Positions 57,336 through 64,000 of a stretch of DNA of 64,000 nucleotides are shown in pieces. Below the pieces are notes generated by a model. That model was not told the origin of the DNA and ran no database searches. It worked only from the letters and a program-made list of their open reading frames with translations. A program made the translations under genes and the position numbers. Each line of letters begins with the position of its first letter. The first letter of the stretch is position 1. Source of the DNA: Comamonas badia DSM 17552 (GTDB lineage: Bacteria > Pseudomonadota > Gammaproteobacteria > Burkholderiales > Burkholderiaceae_C); the NCBI RefSeq assembly GCF_000484635.1, contig NZ_AXVM01000003.1, forward strand, positions 372,001 to 436,000. The letters are read 5' to 3'.

Positions 57336-58383
57336 TGGGCGACTCCGTCTTGAGATTGCGCAAAGGCCTGTTTGAATCCACCTCCTTGGTCCGATTCTTT
57401 CGCTGACGTGCGCTTCCAAATCGCTGACCGAGCGAAGCGATCCCTCCGGGGAGGTAGAGAAGCACCACGATCATGCAGAGGCCGAAAATCAGCAACTCGG
57501 AATCTTGAAAACGCCGCAGCAATTCGGGCACGCCGGTCAGGACTGCGGCGCCGAACACGGGGCCCCAGAGGGATCCCACGCCGCCCAGCGCCACCATGAC
57601 GACCAAGAGCACCGACGCGAAGAAGCCGAATGTCTCAGGCGAAGCGAACAGGTTGAAGTGTGCATACATGGCCCCAGCAAGGCCGGCCATGCCGGCAGAC
57701 AGGCTGAATGAGATCACCTTCGCCCTGAAAGTGTTCACACCCAGCGTGTTGGCCCCGATCTCACTTCCCTCTATCGCTCGCAGCGAGCGCCCTGGCGCGC
57801 TGTAGAACAGGTTGATCAGGCACCACATGACCAAGGCCCCCGCCAGCCATGCGAACCAAAAGAATCGTCCTGGCGTATCCAGGGCATAGCCGAACAATTC
57901 ATAGGGTTCGATGCCGGCGAGCCCGTTGGGACCACCGGTCAGAGGCACCAGTTCAACGAACAGCACGGACAGAATGCCACCGAAGCCCAGGGTCCCCATC
58001 GAAAGATAGGGGCCGCGCAAACGCAGTGTCGCCCATCCGACGATGGCAGCCACAGCGCCGACGGCGGCAAGCGCAGCGATCGTCCCCAGCCAGGGCGAGA
58101 TGCCCCAGCGCGTATTCAGCACACCGCTGACATAAGCTCCCAGACCATAAAACGCCGCGTGCGCCAGCGAGACCTGGCCTGTCCAGCCCATGATGACGTT
58201 GAGGCTTGCGATCAGAATCAGATTGATGAAGAAATAGACGCCCATGCTCAGCATGTAGTCATTGGGGGCCACCAGCGGCCAGACCAATGCCAGTATCCAA
58301 AGGGCCAGCAATATCCAGCGATGGCGTGCTACACGGTCGCTGACAATAGAAGTGGAGCTTGACTGCCAAAATTGTGTTCTCAT
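57316..58383 (-). CDS. livM: branched-chain-type ABC transporter permease LivM
   Basis: 355 residues with about nine helices. SLNVIMGWTGQVSLAHAAFY, TLRLRGPYLSMGTLGFGGIL and ALGGVGSLWGPVFGAAVL are the LivM elements. The C-terminus carries a basic, hydrophilic extension of about 30 residues after the last helix (from RQRKNRTKEVDSN) that overlaps the livG start. Confidence 0.92.
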   Translation of the reverse strand: MRTQFWQSSSTSIVSDRVARHRWILLALWILALVWPLVAPNDYMLSMGVYFFINLILIASLNVIMGWTGQVSLAHAAFYGLGAYVSGVLNTRWGISPWLGTIAALAAVGAVAAIVGWATLRLRGPYLSMGTLGFGGILSVLFVELVPLTGGPNGLAGIEPYELFGYALDTPGRFFWFAWLAGALVMWCLINLFYSAPGRSLRAIEGSEIGANTLGVNTFRAKVISFSLSAGMAGLAGAMYAHFNLFASPETFGFFASVLLVVMVALGGVGSLWGPVFGAAVLTGVPELLRRFQDSELLIFGLCMIVVLLYLPGGIASLGQRFGSARQRKNRTKEVDSNRPLRNLKTESPNGTVGR

Positions 58384-58386
58384 GCT

Positions 58387-59259
58387 TCACACTTTCTCAA
58401 CCTGTCCGCGGCCCAGCAGGCCGTTGGGCCACTTCACGAGAACAAGCAGCAAAACGACGAATGCCACAGCGTCTTTGAAATGCGACGAAAGCATGCCTCC
58501 AGCAAAACTCTCCGCCAATCCAAGGAAAATACCCCCAACCATCGCGCCTGGCAAACTGCCCAAACCCCCGAGCATCGCGGCACAAAATGCCTTGAATCCG
58601 AGAATTGTCCCGTGGTCGAATGAGGTTAGCGTCAGCGGTGTCACGATGACGCCCGCAATTGCACCAACCGCAGCGGCCAAGATGAATGACAAACTCATCG
58701 TGAGCCTTGGGCTGATGCCTACCAGTGCTGCTGCTTCGGGTTGTGCGGCAGCAGCACGCATCGCCTTGCCAAGCACGGTCTGGTTGAAGAAGTAGCCCGC
58801 ACCGGCCATGACGAGGGCGGCAACACCAATGATCCAGAGGGATTGGGTCTCCAGCACCGCACCGGCAACGGAAATGGGCCCGCTTTCAGAGAACGAAGGC
58901 AAGCCCGCGGGACTCTTCCCAAGGGTCAGCATAACGAAGCTTTTGGTGCAGATTGCAATCGCGATCGTGAGGATCGTGATGGACATGGGCGTCGGCTTCT
59001 GGAGCTTGCGTACGATCAGGCGCTCGGAAAGCGCACCGACGATCATGGCCACGATGACTGCCACCACGAACGCGATCGGCAGGGGTATCTTGGCTGTATA
59101 CAGGGTGGCTGCGACCATCCCGCCCAGCATCACCCACTCACCTTGTGCAAAATTCAGGGCGCCGGTGCTTTTGAAGATGATGTTGAAGCCAAGCGCCACC
59201 ATGGCGTAGATACTCCCTGTACTCAGACCTGCGAACAGCAGTTGAACGGTGTCACTCAT
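58387..59259 (-). CDS. livH: branched-chain-type ABC transporter permease LivH
   Basis: 290 residues, about eight helices. LFAGLSTGSIYAMVALGFNI, STGALNFAQGEWVMLGGMVA and GFKAFCAAMLGGLGSLPGAM are typical LivH sequences. It pairs with LivM. It lies 28 bases after the second diiron gene and 3 bases before livM, so transport and oxidation genes share one message. Confidence 0.92.
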   Translation of the reverse strand: MSDTVQLLFAGLSTGSIYAMVALGFNIIFKSTGALNFAQGEWVMLGGMVAATLYTAKIPLPIAFVVAVIVAMIVGALSERLIVRKLQKPTPMSITILTIAIAICTKSFVMLTLGKSPAGLPSFSESGPISVAGAVLETQSLWIIGVAALVMAGAGYFFNQTVLGKAMRAAAAQPEAAALVGISPRLTMSLSFILAAAVGAIAGVIVTPLTLTSFDHGTILGFKAFCAAMLGGLGSLPGAMVGGIFLGLAESFAGGMLSSHFKDAVAFVVLLLVLVKWPNGLLGRGQVEKV

Positions 59260-59287
59260 GAGCGAAATGCCTTTTTCCGGGAAAGTG

Positions 59288-60217
59288 TCACAACTCGCCC
59301 AGCACAGGGTGCCGAGGCCGTGTCATGACAAAGCCAAGTTGCTCCAACCGATGAAAGGCGTTCTGCAGGTACTCTTTGAAGGTGCGCAGCTCAGTCTCCG
59401 GTGTGGCTGCACCAAGACCTGCCTCGGCCACCAGCATGGCGGCAGCTTCTTCGGCCTGGGCCCCGATCGTGCTGGACAGACTAGGGATGTGATAGCCGGA
59501 AAATGCAACTTCTTCGACCCACTTAGTGATGTGTCTTGCGATCACCTGTTTGGTCTCGGCATCCATCCGGCCAGCACGTTCTTCGAGATACAACCAGCCG
59601 AACGATGCGTGGCGCTCCTTGGCCTGAACCACGTGCTTCAGGATGCCGGCCGCGACGGGCTCACGCGCGTTGCTGGCATACAGGCGATACAGTTCAAGTT
59701 CCAGGCCGTCGGCCAGCGCGCATTGAGTGGCGACATAGGCATCCAGTGACTGGGTTGCGTTCAGGGCATCCCGGTAAAAGGTGCGGTTGATCACAGCCTC
59801 CCAGGCGGGGTTGGCGGGCCTACTCTGGTAGCCGCCCAGCAACTTCGCGTAGCGATGAAAGCATTCGATGTGCCATGCTTCTTCGGTGTTTCTGACGGTC
59901 AGGAAATACTTGGGATCCGACTCGCGATCCAGTTCCAGGCAGAAACGGATCAGCAGTGCGGGTGTTTCCGCCAACCCCGTATATTCAAGCCAGGCTCTGC
60001 GGCTCCAAACCTGCCGGGCAGCCTCCAGTTGCGTTGGTGAATAAGTGGATGGATCCAGTTTGTCCCAGTCAATGTCCTTGTTGGGGCTCCAGCGCTGCCG
60101 CTTCCCGGTTTCGTACAAGTCCCGAATGGATTGGATGGATCGGTGAAGGTCCAGTGGAAAGCGACGTTCGACCATGAGCGGGGTCGGCGTGGCGCCGCGG
60201 TGCTGTGTTTGCATCAT
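59288..60217 (-). CDS. ferritin-like diiron-type protein, paralogue 2 (altered helix-4 ligand)
   Basis: 309 residues, paralogous to the product of the next gene upstream (shared DIDW-x-LD, WSRRAW-EY and FGW). Helix 1 Glu78 in AWLEYTGLAETP and the helix 2 pair Glu113-x-x-His116 in TEEAWHIECF are kept. Helix 4 reads QAKERHASFGW, so the position of the expected ExxH glutamate is Lys200, with Glu201 shifted by one; helix 3 reads CALADGLELELYRLY instead of AAEEIAFDVFRH. I infer a degenerate or structural partner subunit. ATGATG start with AGGAGATC upstream. Confidence 0.75.
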   Translation of the reverse strand: MMQTQHRGATPTPLMVERRFPLDLHRSIQSIRDLYETGKRQRWSPNKDIDWDKLDPSTYSPTQLEAARQVWSRRAWLEYTGLAETPALLIRFCLELDRESDPKYFLTVRNTEEAWHIECFHRYAKLLGGYQSRPANPAWEAVINRTFYRDALNATQSLDAYVATQCALADGLELELYRLYASNAREPVAAGILKHVVQAKERHASFGWLYLEERAGRMDAETKQVIARHITKWVEEVAFSGYHIPSLSSTIGAQAEEAAAMLVAEAGLGAATPETELRTFKEYLQNAFHRLEQLGFVMTRPRHPVLGEL

Positions 60218-60247
60218 TGATAGATCTCCTGGTGCTGACTGGCTTGA

Positions 60248-61180
60248 TCAGAATTCCCCATCGATCTTTGGGTGACGGAACATGGGCAATTGGATGCCCC
60301 AGGATTCCTCCATCTGACGTCGGATCCGCTGAACGGATGCAACGAACACCGGCTTTTCCAGCTCCTCGACCGTCGCACCCAAACCGGCTTCCCAGGTGAG
60401 ACGGTCTGTTTCCACCTCACCGGCCTTGGCCGCGCCTTCCGTGGCGAGCCAGGCGCTGTGGTAGCCATTGAGTTCGACTTTTTCGATCATGAGCACGATG
60501 GCGTCTTCAACGGCGCGCAGTTGTGCTTTCGAGAGATGCGGAATACGGGTGTCCATGAACGCCCAGCCAAAGGCGCAGTGGCGCACCTCGTCGCGCATGA
60601 TGCTCTTGAGCACCTGGCGCGCCACAGGGTTGGGCGTGATGTCGATGAGATGGCGAAATACGTCGAAGGCGATCTCCTCGGCTGCGCATACCAAGGCGGC
60701 GATCACCCCCTCCAGCGGAACGCTCGGGTCAAGCGCCATCTTGCGGACACCGTGCGTGGCAACGGCACCCTGGAACTCCGACAGGTCGGGTTGCTGGATA
60801 TAGCCGCCAAGCGCCTCCGCCATGCGAAAGCACACTTCGGCATGTCGTGACTCCTCCTGCGTACGGATGGTGAAGTACAGTCGCATGTCGGGCGGGCAGT
60901 TCTCCTGGCAAAAGCGAATTTGCAACGCAGGCGATTCCGAAATCGCCCCGTATTCGCCCCAGGCGCGCCGACTCCAGTACATGCGGGCAGCGTAGAGTTG
61001 CTCCGCCGTGTATGGCGAAATGTCGAGTTGCTCCCAATCGATGTCGGTGGCGGGATTCCATTGGTTGTCGGTAGCCGTATGGAACAGGTTTCTTACCCGC
61101 GGCACGGCGAAATCCAACTCCAATGGGAAGCGACTTTCGGGAGCGTCGAGAATGGTGGATGTAGCGATAGTCGCACTCAT
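60248..61180 (-). CDS. ferritin-like diiron oxygenase-type protein, paralogue 1
   Basis: 310 residues, largely helical. The four-helix diiron set is recognisable: Glu76 (RRAWGEYGAISES), Glu110-x-x-His113 (QEESRHAEVCF), Glu168/169 (CAAEEIAFDVF) and Glu198-x-x-His201 (RDEVRHCAFGW). This fits the ferritin-like superfamily of O2-activating hydroxylases and N-oxygenases (AurF- or R2-like), but I cannot name the specific family. AAGGAGACAAAC precedes the ATG. It follows the periplasmic binding-protein gene and precedes a diverged copy, so the pair may form a two-component oxygenase acting on the imported compound. Confidence 0.77.
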   Translation of the reverse strand: MSATIATSTILDAPESRFPLELDFAVPRVRNLFHTATDNQWNPATDIDWEQLDISPYTAEQLYAARMYWSRRAWGEYGAISESPALQIRFCQENCPPDMRLYFTIRTQEESRHAEVCFRMAEALGGYIQQPDLSEFQGAVATHGVRKMALDPSVPLEGVIAALVCAAEEIAFDVFRHLIDITPNPVARQVLKSIMRDEVRHCAFGWAFMDTRIPHLSKAQLRAVEDAIVLMIEKVELNGYHSAWLATEGAAKAGEVETDRLTWEAGLGATVEELEKPVFVASVQRIRRQMEESWGIQLPMFRHPKIDGEF

Positions 61181-61227
61181 GTTTGTCTCCTTGAGGTTAT
61201 GTCTGATCGTCGAGTGGTTTCGCTGAC

Positions 61228-62394
61228 TTACTTGTAATCTGCGAGTCTGAAGCGGCCGTCCTCGTACTTCACCATCACCAAATCGGATTTCGAAAGTCCG
61301 GAATGCCTGGTGGCTGAAAAATTGAATGTGCCACCAACACCGGTGTAGTTCTGAACACCTTCCATCGCGTCACGGACCGCACTCTTGTCGGCCCCCCCCT
61401 TTTCCAACACCATCTTCGCAAGGTAGATCGCGTCATAGGTCTGGGCGACAAACTGGTTGGGGCGCCGTTTAAAGCGCGTCTCGAACGCTTTGTTGAGTTC
61501 GAGGATGCGTTCCTTCACGGGATCATTGGCAGGCAAATCCTCCCCCACGGGGAACTTCACGCTGACCAACAGAACTCCTTTTGCGGCTTCGCCGGCCAAG
61601 TCCATGTAGCGCTTGTCCACGAAACCATAACTGTGTATGAACGGTATATCACCCATGCCCAGTGTCTTGGCCTGCTTCATCGCTACGACGCCTGCGGGTG
61701 TCACGGTCCAACAAACGATGGCCTGCACACCAGCCGCCTTTAGCTTGTTGATCTGCGGGGCCATGTCCGTATCGCTGGGATTGAACGATTCATAGACGAC
61801 ATCCAAGCCTCGCCGCGGCGCTACATTTTTCCATTGCTCGATGGCGCTTTGTCCAAAGCCCGAAGAATCCGCGAGCATGCCCACCTTCTTGATGTTGTTC
61901 TTGTCAAAGTAGTCGGCGATGCGCTCCACGACTTGATCGTCATCCACCGTGGACTTGAAGGTCCAGTGACGTTCGGCCACCGGCATCACGATCTGCATGC
62001 TGCCTTCGGTGGAGATGAACGGCACATTGGCTTTCTCGGTCTGCTGGAGCATGGCGATTGCCATGCCACTCATGTTGCCGCCGCCGACAATCATTTCCAC
62101 TTTGTCCTGGGTGAGCAAGCGGCGGGTCGCACTCAGGCCTTTCTGCGTCTGACTTTCTGCGTCATACAGAACCCATTCGATTTTTTTGCCGTTGACCCCC
62201 CCTTTGGCGTTGATCTCTTCGAGTGCAAGCTCCATACCGGCCTTCATGTCGTCACCAAGAAAGGCGGCTGGACCAGTAACAGAGAGTACAGAACCTATCT
62301 TGTAGCTGGTCTGGGCTTGCGCGGAAGCTGTCAGCCCCATCATCAGAAGACCAAGCAGCTTGAATGTCATACGTTTCGAAATGCGTGTATTCAT
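61228..62394 (-). CDS. branched-chain-type ABC transporter substrate-binding protein
   Basis: 388 residues, class I periplasmic binding fold. Signal peptide (TFKLLGLLMMGLTASAQA), then YKIGSVLSVTGPAAFLGDDM and GVNGKKIEWVLYDAESQTQK. VGGGNMSGMAIAMLQQTEKA and FISTEGS give the ligand-binding loops. This subgroup often binds aromatic or other carboxylates rather than leucine. ATG 62394 is chosen; ATG 62370 is a possible alternative closer to the signal core. Confidence 0.9.
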   Translation of the reverse strand: MNTRISKRMTFKLLGLLMMGLTASAQAQTSYKIGSVLSVTGPAAFLGDDMKAGMELALEEINAKGGVNGKKIEWVLYDAESQTQKGLSATRRLLTQDKVEMIVGGGNMSGMAIAMLQQTEKANVPFISTEGSMQIVMPVAERHWTFKSTVDDDQVVERIADYFDKNNIKKVGMLADSSGFGQSAIEQWKNVAPRRGLDVVYESFNPSDTDMAPQINKLKAAGVQAIVCWTVTPAGVVAMKQAKTLGMGDIPFIHSYGFVDKRYMDLAGEAAKGVLLVSVKFPVGEDLPANDPVKERILELNKAFETRFKRRPNQFVAQTYDAIYLAKMVLEKGGADKSAVRDAMEGVQNYTGVGGTFNFSATRHSGLSKSDLVMVKYEDGRFRLADYK

Positions 62395-62464
62395 GGTGAA
62401 CAGTGGTTGGTGGTTGGGGAAGAGGAACTGAGGGAGGTAAGTAAATACGTTGCCAAATGGCAGC

Positions 62465-63340
62465 TCAATCATTGATTTCGGGTGGTGATCGTCCGTCGGC
62501 GTCACTCTTGGATTGCGTGGCAAAGTGATCACTGGCGAGGGCGACGGTGAACGTATGACGCACGGAACTTCCAGGGGAATAGGAGCGCCCGCACATTACC
62601 GGCATGCCATCCTTGGAGAAATACACCAGCTTGCGGATCAACACTGCCGAGTCCGGAGGCACGTTGAGCAACTTGCCGAGTTCGCTTCCAGCCGTCACAG
62701 CCTCGATGCTGTTTTGCGCATGTGACAAGGTCACTCTGCGAGAAAGAAGATCGAGCAGTGAAAACTGCACTGCTTCCTGCTCGGTAATCGACCCCGCCAG
62801 ATCCGGATGGATATAGCGATAGTCGTAGGACACCATAGCCTCGCTGCTGCTGCGCTGGCGTTCAATGTGAAGCACATCCTGTCCGACGTTGACGCCGAGA
62901 TGAAACGCAATGCTTGCGGGGCACGGCTGTATGGCGAAATGACACAGATGAAAGACCAAAGGGCGACCGCCCTTTTCCCACTGATGCTGGAAGTCCATCT
63001 GGGGGCCGAAAATTTCGTCGAATTTGTCGGCATTAACGAAAGTGCCCTGTCCTTGCACCCGACGCAACAGTCCCTGCCCCACGAGCTCCTGGATCGCCTG
63101 CCGTACTGTGAAGCGGCTGACGCAAAACATGGCGCCGATTTCCTGATCCGAGTAGAAGCGGTCACCCTGAAAGGCTTCACTCTGGATGAGTGTTTGCAGC
63201 CGGTGTTTCAGCTGGGCGTAGAGCGGTAGCGCGGAACCACGGTCCAGAGCCAGCGAGTCACCCGTGGAACGCGCCTTTGCAGGCTGATCGGCGTAAGACC
63301 GTTCAATGCTTGACATGGTGCGTGAAAAACTTTTGTTCAT
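62465..63340 (-). CDS. GntR-family (HutC subfamily) transcriptional regulator
   Basis: 291 residues. Winged helix: LYAQLKHRLQTLIQSEAFQG, then SDQEIGAMFCVSRFTVRQAI and GLLRRVQGQGTFV. A UTRA effector domain follows, with VLHIERQRSSSEAMVSYDYR and LIRKLVYFSKDGMPVMCGRS. HutC-type proteins repress catabolic operons until a small ligand binds. It is the first gene of the operon and would also control its own promoter. Confidence 0.92.
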   Translation of the reverse strand: MNKSFSRTMSSIERSYADQPAKARSTGDSLALDRGSALPLYAQLKHRLQTLIQSEAFQGDRFYSDQEIGAMFCVSRFTVRQAIQELVGQGLLRRVQGQGTFVNADKFDEIFGPQMDFQHQWEKGGRPLVFHLCHFAIQPCPASIAFHLGVNVGQDVLHIERQRSSSEAMVSYDYRYIHPDLAGSITEQEAVQFSLLDLLSRRVTLSHAQNSIEAVTAGSELGKLLNVPPDSAVLIRKLVYFSKDGMPVMCGRSYSPGSSVRHTFTVALASDHFATQSKSDADGRSPPEIND

Positions 63341-63343
63341 ACT

Positions 63344-63373
63344 GTTGTACAGATATTATGATATGCAGACAAC
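63344..63373. promoter_or_regulatory. candidate operator palindrome in the gntR divergent promoter
   Basis: GTTGT (63344-63348) and ACAAC (63369-63373) flank an inner near-palindrome, ATAT-TATG-ATAT (63353-63364), giving a 30-base imperfect inverted repeat centred between the two divergent genes. Its AT-rich core may double as a -10 region. The size and position fit a dimeric HutC-type repressor site. Confidence 0.5.
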
Positions 63374-63412
63374 TTGTGTCAACAGACTTTTCCTGTCAGA
63401 GGCGCTGCTTTC

Positions 63413-64000
63413 ATGTCCATTGCACTTATCGATTTCCCTGATGCGTCTACACCATCGGCGAGTGCGCTGAGCTTTGCGATGCCCGGCCCACTGGACAATT
63501 TCGATCTAGTGATCTGGCGCCCCGCTGCGCTTGCGGAGATCTATATGACGGAGGGCTCTTCCAGGGGCGGGCCGGTGGTTCTCCGGGTGCGTGATTCGCA
63601 GCGGATGTACAGCGATATCCGCTTCTGGCGGGCCGAGTTCGAGGAGTTCTTGGGCCGCGGCGGCACGCTGGTCGTGCTGGCACCCGGCTTCACAACCCTG
63701 GGACTGCACACGGTTCAGGACATTGTTCCGTGCGACGTGATCGAGGCACTCCCTCGTCATCGGGACTTGCACCACACCGCTTGCGAAGCATCCGATGTGC
63801 AGTGCGATGTCGGGGAGCCATTTCACGGGTTCTTCAGCGCGGTTGGCAGGCATTTCGTTGCGAAAGCCACCTTCATGCCACGCACTGGCCAGCCCATTGC
63901 ACATCTGGCCGAGACCAACAAGATTTGCGCCACCTACGAATATCGCCATCCCGGGCGTGTTCTGGTGATGCCGGAGTTGCGCGGGACAACAACGCCGCCG
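63413..64000 (+). CDS. protein of unknown function, 5' part (runs off the right edge)
   Basis: 196 codons, open to the end of the window, starting MSIALIDFPDASTPSASALS. It contains DNFDLVIWRPAALAEIY, GPVVLRVRDSQRMYSDI, then FEEFLGRGGTLVVLAPGF, an alternating strand-helix pattern with a Gly-rich turn that looks like a Rossmann-type or amidotransferase-like sandwich. No signal peptide. Not recognised. It is divergent from the gntR gene and 73 bases away, with the candidate operator between them, so it may belong to the same regulon or to a separate unit. Confidence 0.7.
   Translation, partial: MSIALIDFPDASTPSASALSFAMPGPLDNFDLVIWRPAALAEIYMTEGSSRGGPVVLRVRDSQRMYSDIRFWRAEFEEFLGRGGTLVVLAPGFTTLGLHTVQDIVPCDVIEALPRHRDLHHTACEASDVQCDVGEPFHGFFSAVGRHFVAKATFMPRTGQPIAHLAETNKICATYEYRHPGRVLVMPELRGTTTPP

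Overview
The window is a stretch of high-GC chromosome from a betaproteobacterium, most likely Burkholderiales and probably Comamonadaceae. This rests on the families and gene orders present: GTP-dependent pckG, a fmt/def block divergent from a LysM protein and dprA, a ssb behind an MFS gene near uvrA, DUF4148 and DUF2799 proteins. Short AGCGCT/AGCTAT interspersed motifs also resemble repeats I recall from that family (from memory, not checked). I see no rRNA, tRNA, CRISPR array, transposase or integrase. No gene-free stretch exceeds 300 bases.

Layout. 0-4.4 kb: 5' part of birA, a SET-domain methyltransferase, topB with a C-terminal SWIB domain, and an NnrU-like membrane protein. 4.5-10 kb: small metabolic and envelope genes (VOC protein plus a degraded second VOC copy, GST, lipoprotein, Fsr-like MFS, SlyD, DUF4148, holin-like and DUF2501 proteins). 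10-12 kb: acetoacetyl-CoA synthetase. 12.1-20.1 kb: a Fur-controlled heme acquisition locus (small Cys-rich protein, TonB receptor, HmuY-like lipoprotein, hmuS, hmuT, hmuU, hmuV). 20.2-26.7 kb: a lipoprotein, an unknown protein, a UbiH-like monooxygenase, an atypical M19 dipeptidase and a TrpXYZ-like ABC transporter. 26.7-36.2 kb: uvrA, corA and dedA on the minus strand, a BglII-family restriction-modification pair, then an MFS gene, ssb, an HPF-like protein and a class I amidotransferase hydrolase. 36.2-44.6 kb: two coupled lipoproteins, pgk, azlCD, fmt, a lipoprotein and def on the minus strand, then LysM and dprA. 44.6-48.6 kb: a 48-residue membrane protein with a strong terminator, pckG, a universal stress protein, a DUF2799 lipoprotein and greB.

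48.7-53.4 kb is a tightly coupled minus-strand operon (acyl-CoA dehydrogenase, SDR, sugar-kinase-like phosphotransferase, acyl-CoA synthetase). Its content matches the levulinate / 4-hydroxyacyl-CoA (Lva, ACAD10/11) route.

53.5-63.4 kb looks visibly less GC-rich and forms a second long minus-strand unit: GntR/HutC regulator, branched-chain-type periplasmic binding protein, two tandem ferritin-like diiron proteins, livHMGF, a formamidase-like hydrolase, a RidA protein and an HSL-type hydrolase. I read it as an uptake-plus-degradation cluster for an unidentified substrate. It is the best candidate here for an undescribed system, especially because one of the two diiron paralogues appears to have lost a metal ligand. 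A divergent gene of unknown function runs off the right end.
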